From Actinacidiphila oryziradicis (GTDB lineage: Bacteria; Actinomycetota; Actinomycetes; Streptomycetales; Streptomycetaceae), in the NCBI RefSeq assembly GCF_005047355.1, contig NZ_SUMC01000042.1, positions 1-64,000 of the forward strand: 64,000 nucleotides of DNA, written 5' to 3'. The position numbers and the translations under genes were made by a program. The notes beneath the pieces were generated by a model. It was not told the origin of the DNA and searched no databases. It was given only the letters and a program-made list of their open reading frames with translations. Shown here one piece after another: positions 43,193 through 52,769 of this stretch. Position 1 is the stretch's first letter, and every line of letters begins with the position of its first letter.

Positions 43193-46100
43193 TGCGCCTG
43201 CACCGCCTCACCCTCACGGCCTTCGGGCCCTTCGCCGGCACCGAGACCGTCGATTTCGACGAGCTGTCGGCGGCCGGCCTCTTCCTCCTGCACGGCGCCA
43301 CCGGAGCGGGCAAGACCTCTGTCTTGGACGGGGTGTGCTTCGCGCTGTACGGCGGCGTCCCGGGCAGCCGCCCCGCCACCAGGCTGCGCAGCGACCACGC
43401 CGATCCCGGCACCCCCACCGAGGTCGTCCTCGAAGTCACCGTCGGCGGACGCCGCCTGGAGATCACCAGGCGGCCCGAGCAGCCGCGCCCCAAGAAGCGC
43501 GGTGCGGGGGAGACCAGGGAGAAGGCCGTCACCCTGTTGCGCGAGCACAAGGGCGGGCAATGGCGGGCCGGCAGCAAGTCGCACCAGGAGATCGGCGAGG
43601 AGGTGAAGCAGCTCGTCGGCATGAGCAAGGAGCAGTTCTGCCAGGTGGTGCTGCTGCCACAGGGCGAGTTCGCCGCCTTCCTGCGCGCGAGCGCCACCGA
43701 CCGCGCCGTGCTCCTCCGGCAGCTCTTCGACACCCGCCGCTTCAAGGCCGCGGAGGAGTGGCTCAGGGAGCAGCGCCGCGCCGCCGAGCAGCGCATCGAA
43801 GCCGGCGACCAGGAACTGCGGGGCCTCGCCCACCGGATGCAGCAGGCGGCGCTCGACGACGTGCCGCCTCCGGACGACGACGTCGCGGACGTCCTTCCGT
43901 GGGCGGCGGTCCTGCGCTGCACCGCACGCGAGCAGGCCGGCATCGCGGCGATCGCCCTCGCCTCCGCCGAGGCCGCGCACACCGCCGCTCAGCGCCAGGC
44001 CGACTCCGTACGGGAGCTGTACGCGCTCCAGCAGCGCCACGCCGACGCCCGCCGCAGGGCCGAGGCCATCGCCGCGGACCGGGACGAGCGGGAGGCCGAC
44101 CGGGGAAGGCTGGCGCGGGCCCGCCGCGCGGCCGCGGTCGAACCCGCGCTGGAACTGCGGGAGAAGGCCGCCCGTGAGCACCGGACGGCGCAGGAAGCCG
44201 AGCGGGACGCCCGCCGGTCCCTGTCCCGGGCCCTCGCCGTGGAGGCCGCCCAGCGCGTACTCGTGACATCCGGCACCGCACGCGGGATGGCACCCCACCG
44301 GCCGGAACACACGCCGCTGCCGCGGCAGGCGCGGTCCGTCCGCCAGGAGCCGCAGCGGGACGGCCTGCCCGAAGCACAGGACGTCGCCGAAGCACAGGAC
44401 CTCGCCGAAGCCGCCGCCGACCAGCTGACCGCTCATGAGCGCCGCGCGCGCGAAGAACTCGGCTCGCTCGCGGCGGCCGGCCAGTTGGAACAGCGGGCCG
44501 CGGCCCTCGCGGCCGAGCGGGCCCGGCTGGAGCGCGAGGCGGGGGAGGACGACGGGCGCCTGCGTGATGCCGCCGCCTGGCTCGACGGCTGGGAGCAGCT
44601 GAAGCAACGCCACCAGCGCCGTATCGACGCCGCCCACTCGGCCGCCGCCCGGGCCGCCGGACTCGCGGCCGACCGCGACGCGGCGGCCCGGCTGCTGGGC
44701 GCGGCGCAGGAGCGGGACGCGTACGCCCGGTCCCTGGCCGCCGCCGAAGCCAGGCACAGCGACGCGCGAGAGAGCGCGGCCGACGCCCGGGAGGCCTGGC
44801 AGGACGCCCGCGAAGCGCATATAGCGGGCCTTGCCGCAGAGCTCGCCGCAGGCCTCAAGGACGGCGAGGCCTGCCGCGTCTGCGGCTCCCCCGACCACCC
44901 GGCCCCGGCCAGCCCCTCCGGCCGCCCGGTCACCCGAGCCGACGAGGAGGCCGCCTACGCCGCCTACCAGCGCGCCGCCGCCCAGCGGGACACGGCGCAG
45001 CAGGAGCTGAGCCACGCCCGGGCCGGCCGCGACGCGGCGCTGGCGGTGGCGGGGGAGATCTCCGTGCCCGAACTCGCCGCCGGGCACGCGGCGCTGGAAG
45101 CCGAGTACGCGGTCAACGAGCAGGGCGCCCACGATGTGCGGGCGGCCCGTGAGGCACTGGAGCTGGCCGAGTCCGAACACGCGCGCCGTACCGCGCTGCG
45201 CCGCGATGCGGAGACCCGGGCCGCCGCCCGGACCTCCTCCCGCGACGCCATCGACCAGCAGCTCACCGATCTCGCCGGGCAGCTGGAGCGGGCCCGTGGC
45301 GGCTTCGCCACCGTCCCGGACCGCCGCACACATCTCGAAGCCAGGGCTGACGCTCTGGCCCGTACCGCCCGCGCCGTACAGGCGGGACAGGAGAGTGCCC
45401 GGCGGCTGAAGGAAGCGGACTCAGGCCTCGCTGACGCCGCTTACCGCGCGGGTTTCGACACGCCCGAGGCAGCCGCACAGGCGCTCCTGGCGTCCGACGG
45501 ACACCAGCGCCTGGAACAGCGCGTCCAGCAGTGGCAGCACGAAGAAGCCGCCGTCGCCACCGACCTCGCCCACCCCGGCCTCCTTGCGGCGGCGGCCCGT
45601 CCGCCCGCCGACCCCGCGCTGGCCCAGGCCGGAGTCGACACCGCCACCCGACACCTGCGGGACGCCTCCGCCGGGCACGAGGCCGCCCGTACCCGCTGCA
45701 CCGAACTCGACCGCCTCGGCGGACAGGCCGCCGCCCGCGCCGCCGAACTCGCCCCGGCGCGCGCCGAGTACACCCGGCTGAGGCGCCTCGCCGACCTCGC
45801 GGCCGGCACCTCCACCGAGAACAAGCTGCGCATGGAGCTGGAGACCTATGTCCTCGCCGCCCGCCTCGAACAGGTCGCGGCCACCGCGAGCGTCCGCCTC
45901 CGGCGCATGTCCTCCGGCCGTTACACCCTCGTCCACAGTGACGCCAGGGCATCCGGCCGTACGAAGTCCGGGCTCGGCCTGATGGCGGTCGATGCCTGGA
46001 CCGGCACTGAGCGCGACACCGCCACCCTCTCCGGCGGCGAGACCTTCTTCGCCTCACTGGCCCTCGCGCTGGGCCTCGCCGACGTCGTCACCGACGAGGC

Positions 46101-46341
46101 GGGCGGCATGCGCCTGGACACCCTCTTCATCGACGAGGGGTTCGGCAGCCTCGACGAGCAGACCTTGGACGAAGTCCTCGACGTCCTGGACGCGCTACGC
46201 GAACGCGACCGGGCCGTCGGAATCGTCAGCCACGTCGCCGATCTGCGGCAGCGCATCCCCGCGCAGCTCCAGGTGGTGAAGGGCCAGGCCGGCTCTGCAG
46301 TGCGGCAGCGGACGGCGACGGCCCGGCCGCCCCAGGGGTGA
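43192..46341 (+). CDS. sbcC: SbcC/Rad50-type ATPase subunit
   Basis: A 1,049-residue SMC-like protein. Walker A is HGATGAGKTSV near residue 35; a long coiled coil carries the zinc hook CRVC at Cys561 and Cys564 (EACRVCGSPDHP); the C-terminal part has the ABC signature LSGGETFFASLALALGLAD and Walker B MRLDTLFIDEGFGSLDE, with the D loop. The coiled coil is Ala/Arg/Glu-rich as in actinobacterial SbcC. It is translationally coupled to SbcD. Confidence 0.95.
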   Translation: MRLHRLTLTAFGPFAGTETVDFDELSAAGLFLLHGATGAGKTSVLDGVCFALYGGVPGSRPATRLRSDHADPGTPTEVVLEVTVGGRRLEITRRPEQPRPKKRGAGETREKAVTLLREHKGGQWRAGSKSHQEIGEEVKQLVGMSKEQFCQVVLLPQGEFAAFLRASATDRAVLLRQLFDTRRFKAAEEWLREQRRAAEQRIEAGDQELRGLAHRMQQAALDDVPPPDDDVADVLPWAAVLRCTAREQAGIAAIALASAEAAHTAAQRQADSVRELYALQQRHADARRRAEAIAADRDEREADRGRLARARRAAAVEPALELREKAAREHRTAQEAERDARRSLSRALAVEAAQRVLVTSGTARGMAPHRPEHTPLPRQARSVRQEPQRDGLPEAQDVAEAQDLAEAAADQLTAHERRAREELGSLAAAGQLEQRAAALAAERARLEREAGEDDGRLRDAAAWLDGWEQLKQRHQRRIDAAHSAAARAAGLAADRDAAARLLGAAQERDAYARSLAAAEARHSDARESAADAREAWQDAREAHIAGLAAELAAGLKDGEACRVCGSPDHPAPASPSGRPVTRADEEAAYAAYQRAAAQRDTAQQELSHARAGRDAALAVAGEISVPELAAGHAALEAEYAVNEQGAHDVRAAREALELAESEHARRTALRRDAETRAAARTSSRDAIDQQLTDLAGQLERARGGFATVPDRRTHLEARADALARTARAVQAGQESARRLKEADSGLADAAYRAGFDTPEAAAQALLASDGHQRLEQRVQQWQHEEAAVATDLAHPGLLAAAARPPADPALAQAGVDTATRHLRDASAGHEAARTRCTELDRLGGQAAARAAELAPARAEYTRLRRLADLAAGTSTENKLRMELETYVLAARLEQVAATASVRLRRMSSGRYTLVHSDARASGRTKSGLGLMAVDAWTGTERDTATLSGGETFFASLALALGLADVVTDEAGGMRLDTLFIDEGFGSLDEQTLDEVLDVLDALRERDRAVGIVSHVADLRQRIPAQLQVVKGQAGSAVRQRTATARPPQG

Positions 46342-46594
46342 GCGGGTGGCGGGGGAGCGGCGAGGAGCAGACCACGCCCGTCGTCACCGGGCCGAGGCCC
46401 GCGATCCGGCCGGCGCTCTGGACCGGATGCCGCATCGACCGGGCAGCGACCTTGAGCACGAAGCAGTCCTCGCCCGTGGCGGGGTGCGCCTCGGGACCGC
46501 CGACGGCCCGGCCGGCGCCCCGCCGACCCCCTCACCGCCCCCGCGGGTACGGACGCCCGCGTTTGCTGACCACGATGTGAGACGCTGGGCCACC

Positions 46595-46990
46595 ATGACC
46601 GGTCCGCTCCGCCTCGAAGTGTCCCCGCCGCTCACCGACGCCGCCCTCAACGCGCTGTTCAGCGGCGCATGGCCCGGCCACACGCCCACCGCCTTCGCGC
46701 CACGGCTGGCCCGCAGCCTGGCCTGGATCGCCGCTTTCCGGGGCGACCGACTCGTCGGTTACGTGAACGTTGCCGGTGACGGCGGCGTGCACGCCTTCTT
46801 GCTCGACACCACCGTCCACCCCGGCGAACGGCGCCGGGGGCTCGGAACCCGGCTGGTGGAAGCCGCATCCGGGGAGGCGGCACGCCTCGGCGCCGAGTGG
46901 CTGCATGTCGACTACGAGCCCGAACTGGCACCCTTCTACGCGGAGTGCGGCTTCGGCCCCACGGCGGCCGGGCTCAGGCGGCTGCGCTGA
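46595..46990 (+). CDS. Small GNAT-family acetyltransferase
   Basis: The 131-residue protein has motif A (FLLDTTVHPGERRRGLGTRL) and motif B (HVDYEPELAPFYAECGFGPT). Being short and N-terminally simple, it probably acts on a small molecule. The frame extends back to 46346, but the residues there are not family-like; the ATG at 46595 is preferred. The 253-bp gap before it (46342-46594) holds nothing I can assign. Confidence 0.82.
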   Translation: MTGPLRLEVSPPLTDAALNALFSGAWPGHTPTAFAPRLARSLAWIAAFRGDRLVGYVNVAGDGGVHAFLLDTTVHPGERRRGLGTRLVEAASGEAARLGAEWLHVDYEPELAPFYAECGFGPTAAGLRRLR

Positions 46991-47043
46991 GCCGGCCCGG
47001 CCGCCGTACCGATAAGGCGGCCGGTGCCGGACCGGCGGCAACG

Positions 47044-48726
47044 TCAGAGCCGGGACAGCTCGTCGACCAGGTCGTCCAGGCCCAGTGAGCCCTGCGACAG
47101 GGCGGCCATGTGCCAGGCCTTGGCGTCGAAGTCCGCCCCGTGCGCCGCGCGGGCGGCTTCGCGGCCGGCCAGCCAGGCCCGTTCGCCGAGCTTGTAGCCG
47201 ATGGCCTGGCCGGGCAGACCGAGGTAGCGGATCAGCTCGCTGTCGAGCATCTCGGCGGACAGGCCGTTGTACAGTCCGAAGAACTCCCGCCCCAGTTCAG
47301 GGGTCCAGCGCTCGCCGGGCTGGAAGGGGCTGTCCGCCGGGATGCCGAGCTCCAGGTGCATGCCGATGTCGAGGACGACGCGGGTGGCGCGGAGCATCTG
47401 GGCGTTGAGGTACCCGAGCCGGCGGCCGGGGTCGGTGAGGAAGCCGAGCTCGTCCATGAGGCGTTCGGCGTAGAGCGCCCACCCCTCGACGTTGGCGCTG
47501 ACCTGGCCGAGGGTGGCCTGGTAGCGGGACAGCCGGTCGGCGACGTAGGCCCACTGGGCGATCTGCAGATGGTGGCCCGGGACGCCCTCGTGGTACCAGG
47601 TGCTGACCAGGTCCCACACGGGGAAGCGGTCCTTGCCGAGGGTGGGCAGCCAGGTGCGGCCGGGACGGGAGAAATCCAGCGACGGGCCCGTGTAGTACGG
47701 CGCGGCGGCGCTGCCCGGCGGCGCGATCCGGGACTCGACACGCTTGACCGGCTCGGCGAGGTCGAAGTGGGTGCCGTCGAGGGTGGTGATCGCCTCGTCC
47801 ATGAGCGCCTGGAGCCACTCCTGGACGGCGTCGACGCCCTCGATGGCCTCACCGGCCACGTCCAGGTGCCGCAGGGCCTCCAGCGGGGTGGCGCCGGGCA
47901 GCACCTTCTCCGCCTCGGCACGCATCTGGGCGTCGAGGCGGTGGAACTCCTCCCAGCCCCAGGCGTACGCCTCGTCCAGGTCCAGGTCCGACCCTGTCCA
48001 GTAGCGCACCCACCGGGCGTAGCGTTTGCGACCCACTGCGTCCGGCTGGTCGGCCACCTCCGGGGCGTAGCTGTCGCGCAGCCAGTCGCGCAGCGCCGCG
48101 ACGGCGCCCGTTGCGTCGTCGGCGGCGGCGTCGAGTTCGTCGCGCAGCGGCTGCGGGCCGTCCTCGGCGAACTCGGCGAACCAGCTGCGGCCGCCCTCCT
48201 TGTCCCCGCCGAGCCATTCACCCAACTGCTCCACCACGGTGGTGACCTGGCGGGGAGCGGCGAACAGCTTGCGGGAGAGGCCCTCGAGGAGCGCGGCCCG
48301 GTAGCCGGTGAGCGCTTCGGGAACCGCCCGCAGCCGGGCGGCGACCGCTGCCCAGTCCTCGTCGGTCTCGGTGGGCATGATGGTGAAGACGCTGCGTACG
48401 GAATGCACAGGGGACGAGAGGTTGCTGACGGCGCGCAGGCCCTCGCCCGCCTCGTGCACGGCGATTTCGGCGGTGAGCCGTTCGCGCAGCAGCCGGGCGC
48501 AGCGCCGCTCGGCGTCGTCGGGGGCGTCGGCGGCGTCGAGTTCGGCGAGCGTGCGCCGGGCCAGGTCGGCGACCGCGTCCAGGCCCGCGGGGGAGAAGTC
48601 GGGAAGCCGGTCCTGGACGGAGCGCACGCCCAGGTAGGTACCGGTGATCGGGTCGAGTTCGGTGACCGCGTCGACATACGCGTCGGCGATCTGGCGGGGC
48701 AGCGGGCTGCCAGGGGTGTCGGACAT
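47044..48726 (-). CDS. DUF885 (HExxH-like) hydrolase
   Basis: The 560-residue protein has the zinc-binding pattern TWYHEGVPGHHLQIAQ (HEGxPGHH) typical of DUF885 proteins, with an upstream helical domain (YVDAVTELDPITGTYLGVRS) and a further active-site-like region VSANVEGWALYAERLMDELG. Members are probable metallopeptidases of the gluzincin group; substrate not known. The ATG at 48726 follows AGGAT. Cytoplasmic or weakly secreted (no signal). Confidence 0.88.
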   Translation of the reverse strand: MSDTPGSPLPRQIADAYVDAVTELDPITGTYLGVRSVQDRLPDFSPAGLDAVADLARRTLAELDAADAPDDAERRCARLLRERLTAEIAVHEAGEGLRAVSNLSSPVHSVRSVFTIMPTETDEDWAAVAARLRAVPEALTGYRAALLEGLSRKLFAAPRQVTTVVEQLGEWLGGDKEGGRSWFAEFAEDGPQPLRDELDAAADDATGAVAALRDWLRDSYAPEVADQPDAVGRKRYARWVRYWTGSDLDLDEAYAWGWEEFHRLDAQMRAEAEKVLPGATPLEALRHLDVAGEAIEGVDAVQEWLQALMDEAITTLDGTHFDLAEPVKRVESRIAPPGSAAAPYYTGPSLDFSRPGRTWLPTLGKDRFPVWDLVSTWYHEGVPGHHLQIAQWAYVADRLSRYQATLGQVSANVEGWALYAERLMDELGFLTDPGRRLGYLNAQMLRATRVVLDIGMHLELGIPADSPFQPGERWTPELGREFFGLYNGLSAEMLDSELIRYLGLPGQAIGYKLGERAWLAGREAARAAHGADFDAKAWHMAALSQGSLGLDDLVDELSRL

Positions 48727-48773
48727 GCGTACATCCTGTCCGACGCGGTAGGCCGCGTCACCACGATCGGTGA

Positions 48774-50126
48774 TCACGTACCTGACGCAGGCGCCGCCAC
48801 GCCCGCCGACGACACGGTCGCGGTGATGACGAGAGTGCCGTCCTCGACCTGGTAGTCCAGCGGCAGGCCCAGCGTGCGCATGGTCGCGACCATGCCGGTG
48901 TTGGTGGCCTGCGTCACCGCGTAGACACTGTCGCGGCCCGCCTCAGTGGCGAGGGCGACGAGCTTGCGGAGCAGCTCGGCGCCGATGCCGCGGCGCTGCC
49001 AGGTGTCCTCCACCACGACGGCGACCTCGTTCTCCTCCCCGTCCCAGAGCAGATGCGCCAGGGCGACGAGGCGGCCCGAGGCGGTCTCCACGGCGAGGGT
49101 CTGCCCGAACCGCGGGCTGAGCAGGTGCACCAGATAGCGGTCGGCATCGCCGACCGGGCCGTGGTAGCGGCGGGAGAGGGTGGCGGGGGAGCAGCGCTCG
49201 TGCATGGCACGGGCAGCGGGCAGGTCCTGGGGCCCGGCCCGGCGGATGGTGATCTCGCTGCCCTCGGGGAGGGTCAGTACGTCCTTGCTGTTCGGCATCC
49301 GCACGCCGAGCTGCGCGTCGAGCTCTATGAGGGCACGGGCGCGGGCGAACTCGGTCGGCGTGAAAGGCAGATGCGCGCGCTCCACGGTGATGGTGCCTCC
49401 GGACGGGTCGCGCAGCCGCATCGTCGTCCCCTCCAGCACGTCCTCGGGCGCCGGGGAGCCCGAGTGGGCCGCGGGAACGGAGCGGATGGTGCAGCGGCCG
49501 AAGAGCTGGCGCAGCGCGAGCGGCAGCTCGGCGGCATCCATGGCGGTGCGGGTCGCGAGAGTCAGCATCCTGGTCGGGGTGTCCACCAGATCGTGGGCGT
49601 CAGCCCGCTCCAGCCAGGTGTCGCGTCCGCCCGCTGCCGCCACCGCACGGGTGAGGGTGCCGCCCGCCAGCGCGGCCGGGACGCGGAGCAGGAACTCGTC
49701 CACCGTGCCGTCGGCCAGCGGATGTGTCTGCAGGGTGAGGATGTCGATGCTGTGGCCGGCGAGGGCGGTGCACAGGGCGGCCAGGCTGCCGGGAGTGTCG
49801 CGTACGGTGGTCCGCAGCCGCCACAGGGCGCTGCCGCCCTGGGCGCCCGCGGATTCCTGGGGCGGCCCGGTCCCGGGCGCGGCCTCGCTCCCGGTGTCCG
49901 GCGGCGAATGGCTGTGGCGGCGTGCCCACCAGGTGTGGAATCCCGCGGTGGCGATCAGCGCGACCGCGGACGCCGCGAGGAGTGCCGGCCCGTCCGGGCC
50001 GTGCGCCACGAGGTTGGCGACCATGTCGGCGGTGGCAACCGCCGTGAAGAGGGCGGCGAGCTCGATCACATCGCGTCGCCAACGGTGATGGCGGGATGTG
50101 GTGTTCGTGGAAGTCAGGTGAGGCAT
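48774..50126 (-). CDS. Membrane-ACT-GNAT acetyltransferase
   Basis: The 450-residue chain has three modules: two predicted membrane helices (about 20-70; DVIELAALFTAVATADMVAN, GPALLAASAVALIATAGFH), an ACT-like ligand domain (about 100-170; LRTTVRDTPGSLAALCTALA, HSIDILTLQTHPLADGTVDE) and a C-terminal GNAT (about 290-435; ITIRRAGPQDLPAARAMHER, VAVVVEDTWQRRGIGAELLR, VATMRTLGLPL). ACT-GNAT proteins of actinomycetes are amino-acid-sensing lysine acetyltransferases; a membrane-anchored form is unusual. The ATG at 50126 has only a weak ribosome site. Confidence 0.8.
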   Translation of the reverse strand: MPHLTSTNTTSRHHRWRRDVIELAALFTAVATADMVANLVAHGPDGPALLAASAVALIATAGFHTWWARRHSHSPPDTGSEAAPGTGPPQESAGAQGGSALWRLRTTVRDTPGSLAALCTALAGHSIDILTLQTHPLADGTVDEFLLRVPAALAGGTLTRAVAAAGGRDTWLERADAHDLVDTPTRMLTLATRTAMDAAELPLALRQLFGRCTIRSVPAAHSGSPAPEDVLEGTTMRLRDPSGGTITVERAHLPFTPTEFARARALIELDAQLGVRMPNSKDVLTLPEGSEITIRRAGPQDLPAARAMHERCSPATLSRRYHGPVGDADRYLVHLLSPRFGQTLAVETASGRLVALAHLLWDGEENEVAVVVEDTWQRRGIGAELLRKLVALATEAGRDSVYAVTQATNTGMVATMRTLGLPLDYQVEDGTLVITATVSSAGVAAPASGT

Positions 50127-50203
50127 ATGAAACACCCTGCCTGACGCTTGTTGCGTGATCACGAACGCTCTATGACCGATGGGTAAAGGGTGCATCGTGT
50201 CGG

Positions 50204-50737
50204 TTAACTCCCATTTCTGGTGATTATCTGCTGGGTGACCCGCCGCAGTGAATGCCCGTACCAGCGGGCCATCGCTCCCTGCGAGAGCCGCCCGAGCGGA
50301 CCGGCGGCCCGCACATACCAGCTCCCGGCCCGGCTGAACGCGATCACGCTCAGCCACACCGAACCGTCCGGGTCGCGCTCGACCACGAACGACTCCTCGC
50401 CGCGCTCCGGGTGCCCGGCGAGCGTGCCGTACGCGAAGCCGGTGCGATGTTCCTCACGCACCGTCCACACGACCTCGCAGGGCGCCCGCAGCCGCCACCG
50501 CCCGACGCCGAGGCCGATCACCACCCGGACGCCGCGTGCGGCCTCCGGCGCGCCCGCGTCGACCGCCAGCCCCGCGCCACGGTGCATCCGCCAGCCCAGG
50601 ACGGCCTGCCCGGCGGCCGCCAGGACCTCCGGCCCGGCGCCGAGCCGGACCCGGCACCGCAGCAGGCGGTAGCCGGGCGGCGGCAGGGACCCAGGGTCCT
50701 GGGTCGCCCCCACTTCCCGGTACGTGAATCCATCCAT
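50204..50737 (-). CDS. DUF1990-domain protein
   Basis: The 177-residue protein matches DUF1990: FTYREVGATQDPGSLPPPG, RLLRCRVRLGAGPEVLAAAG, VVWTVREEHRTGFAYGTLAG and SFVVERDPDGSVWLSVIAFS. It is a lipocalin/START-like beta barrel of unknown function. ATG at 50735-50737. The IS element begins less than 10 bp upstream, after TTGAT (50741-50745), so the promoter may have been separated by the insertion. Confidence 0.83.
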   Translation of the reverse strand: MDGFTYREVGATQDPGSLPPPGYRLLRCRVRLGAGPEVLAAAGQAVLGWRMHRGAGLAVDAGAPEAARGVRVVIGLGVGRWRLRAPCEVVWTVREEHRTGFAYGTLAGHPERGEESFVVERDPDGSVWLSVIAFSRAGSWYVRAAGPLGRLSQGAMARWYGHSLRRVTQQIITRNGS

Positions 50738-50841
50738 CCCTTGATCTTCGCAGGGAATCCCGGCCTTCAGGCCGGGCGGGAATGCGATCCCTGGCTCGGA
50801 GGCGCGGAGCGCTGGAGCTCTCTACGCATCCGGGGTGACGG

Positions 50842-51270
50842 TCAGGCTGGTCGCTTCTGGTTCTCGATGTAGTCCTTGACGATGCTCAGCGGTGCGCCGC
50901 CGCAGGACCCCGCGAAGTACGACGGGGACCAGAAAACCGACCCCGTGCCGATCTGGTTGATCCGGCCGGTGTACTCCGCCCGCAGGTAGCGGGAACTGAC
51001 GCCCTTGAGGGAGTTGACCAGTTTGGACAGGGCGACCTTCGGCGGGTAGTGCACGAGCAGGTGGACGTGATCGCCTTCACCGTTGAACTCGCGCAGCTCG
51101 GCCTCGAAGGACTGGCACACGTCCCGCATGATCGCCTCGCAGCGAGTCAGCATCTCGTCGTTGAAGATCTCACGCCGATACTTGGTGACGAACACCAAGT
51201 GAGCATGCAGGTGATAGATGACATGGTTTCCCCTTCGGACATCGGGATCTGGTTCCCAGCGTGGTGACAT
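50842..51270 (-). CDS. tnpA: TnpA, HUH (Y1) transposase of the IS605 element
   Basis: The 142-residue protein has the REP-associated/IS200 pattern: HAHLVFVTKYRREIF, HUH motif GDHVHLLVHYPP, the conserved helix KLVNSLKGVSSRYLRAEY and the nucleophilic Tyr in the last helix (IVKDYIENQ). It nicks and rejoins single-stranded ends. Length is that of IS200. Start at 51270 is divergent from tnpB with about 50 bp between them. No frameshift, so it may be active. Confidence 0.94.
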   Translation of the reverse strand: MSPRWEPDPDVRRGNHVIYHLHAHLVFVTKYRREIFNDEMLTRCEAIMRDVCQSFEAELREFNGEGDHVHLLVHYPPKVALSKLVNSLKGVSSRYLRAEYTGRINQIGTGSVFWSPSYFAGSCGGAPLSIVKDYIENQKRPA

Positions 51271-51320
51271 GCGCCAAGTGTAGTAGAATCAAGAGGACTT
51301 GACCGGAGGGGGTGGGCTGG

Positions 51321-52535
51321 ATGATCCGTGCGTACAAGTTCCTGATGCGGCCCACCGTGGGCCAGCAAGTCGCGCTCGGCGAGATACTGCGGGATCACTG
51401 CTCCCTCTACAACGGGGCCTTGCAGGAACGCCGCGACGCCTACCGCCACCCGTCGAAGACGAGTGTCAAGTACGGCACGCAGTCCGCGCAGCTCAAGGAC
51501 ATCCGGGCCTTCGACCCGGAGCGTCAGGGCCGCTGGTCGTTCAGCTCGCAACAGGCGACGCTGCGCCGCCTGGACAAGGCGATGCAGGCGTTCTTCCGCC
51601 GGGTCAAATCCGGTGACACACCCGGCTACCCCCGTTTCCGGGGGGTGAACTGGTTCGACACGGTGGAGTTCCCCAAGGACGGCGACGGCTGCCGCTGGGA
51701 CTCCACCCCGCACGACCCCGTCACCCGCGTCCGATTCCAGGGCGTCGGGCACGTCAAGGTCAACCAGCACCGTGCCGTGACCGGCAAGGTCAAGACCGTG
51801 TCGGTGAAGCGTGAGGGCCGTAGGTGGTTCGTCGTGCTGACCGCCGAGCAGGACCGGCCCGAGCCGCTGCCGCCGACCGGGTCCGTAGTCGGCATCGACC
51901 TGGGCATCGCCAGCTTCCTCGCCGATTCCCACGGCGGGTTCGTCCCCAACCCACGCCACGGCCGTACCGCGGCCGCGAAGCTGGAGACCGCGCAGCGGGC
52001 CCTGTCCCGGTTCCCTCGTGTCCGCCGGGACAAGCGCACCGGCAACCACCGACGGGCGGTGGAGAAGGTCACCAAGCTGCACGGCAGGGTACGGCGTCAG
52101 CGTCTGGACCACGCGCACAAGACCGCCCTCGGCCTGGTCCGCGTGCATGACTTCATCGCGCACGAAGACCTCAAGATCCGCAACATGGGCAAGGCCCCCG
52201 CACCGAAGCCCGACCCCGACCAGGCAGGTGCGTTCCTGCCCAACGGGGCCGCCGCGAAGGCCGGACTCAACCGCAGTATCGCCGATGCCGGATGGGGGGT
52301 GTTCCTGACGATCCTGCACGCCAAGGCTGTAAGCGCCGGACGGGAAGTGATCGCCGTGGACCCCCGCAACACCTCCCGCGAGTGCCCCGAATGCGGGCAC
52401 ACCGCCAAGGAGAACCGGCCCACTCAGGAGAAGTTCCACTGCGTCGCCTGCGGTCACACCGCGCACGCAGACACAGTGGGAGCCACCAACGTTCTACGGG
52501 CCGGGCTGGTCCGTCGCGACGCCAACCCGGCATAG
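51321..52535 (+). CDS. tnpB: TnpB, RNA-guided nuclease of the IS605 element
   Basis: The 404-residue protein is a complete TnpB (OrfB): N-terminal helix-turn-helix and wedge (MIRAYKFLMRPTVGQQVALG, FSSQQATLRRLDKAMQAFFR), RuvC motifs VGIDLGIASF (Asp), HEDLKI (Glu) and ADTVGATNV (Asp), and a zinc ribbon SRECPECGHT...HCVACGHT. All catalytic residues are there. TnpB uses an RNA from the right end to cut DNA next to TTGAT-like TAM. The ATG at 51321 follows GGAGGGG; a GTG at 51312 is possible. Confidence 0.95.
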   Translation: MIRAYKFLMRPTVGQQVALGEILRDHCSLYNGALQERRDAYRHPSKTSVKYGTQSAQLKDIRAFDPERQGRWSFSSQQATLRRLDKAMQAFFRRVKSGDTPGYPRFRGVNWFDTVEFPKDGDGCRWDSTPHDPVTRVRFQGVGHVKVNQHRAVTGKVKTVSVKREGRRWFVVLTAEQDRPEPLPPTGSVVGIDLGIASFLADSHGGFVPNPRHGRTAAAKLETAQRALSRFPRVRRDKRTGNHRRAVEKVTKLHGRVRRQRLDHAHKTALGLVRVHDFIAHEDLKIRNMGKAPAPKPDPDQAGAFLPNGAAAKAGLNRSIADAGWGVFLTILHAKAVSAGREVIAVDPRNTSRECPECGHTAKENRPTQEKFHCVACGHTAHADTVGATNVLRAGLVRRDANPA

Positions 52536-52571
52536 CGAGAAGCCCCCGGCTTCAGCCGGGGGAGGAGTCAC
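52430..52571 (+). ncRNA. Predicted omega RNA (right-end guide RNA scaffold)
   Basis: In this family the scaffold overlaps the 3' end of tnpB and runs to the right end, closing with a stem-loop. Here the 8-bp hairpin at 52543-52562 with TTCA loop fits, and the guide would be the 16-20 bases just outside the element from about 52572. Boundaries are inferred, not read. Confidence 0.5.
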
Positions 52572-52769
52572 GGATACGAACGACCGGTGAACAGCCACCG
52601 CCCGCCACCCGGAACGCGAGGCGCCCACCGGCTGCCCAAACCGCTGCCGCGTCCGTCCCGCAGCCCTACGATGGGGCCCCGCCCGCCTCCGCGATCACCC
52701 GATCGCCCTACCCGTGCCGACTGCCCCTGCCGATCGGCGGGTCCGCCACCGGCGCAGCGACAGCGACAC

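Larger units (their letters stand above)
50746..52571. mobile_element. IS200/IS605-family element (complete)
   Basis: Divergent tnpA (minus) and tnpB (plus), flanked on the left by TTGAT (50741-50745), the cleavage/TAM sequence known from ISDra2. The left end hairpin is CCCGGCC-TTCA-GGCCGGG (50759-50776). The right end hairpin is CCCCCGGC-TTCA-GCCGGGGG (52543-52562), both with the same TTCA loop, as for the subterminal stems TnpA binds. No target duplication is expected. The precise right boundary near GTCAC (52567-52571) is inferred. Confidence 0.85.
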
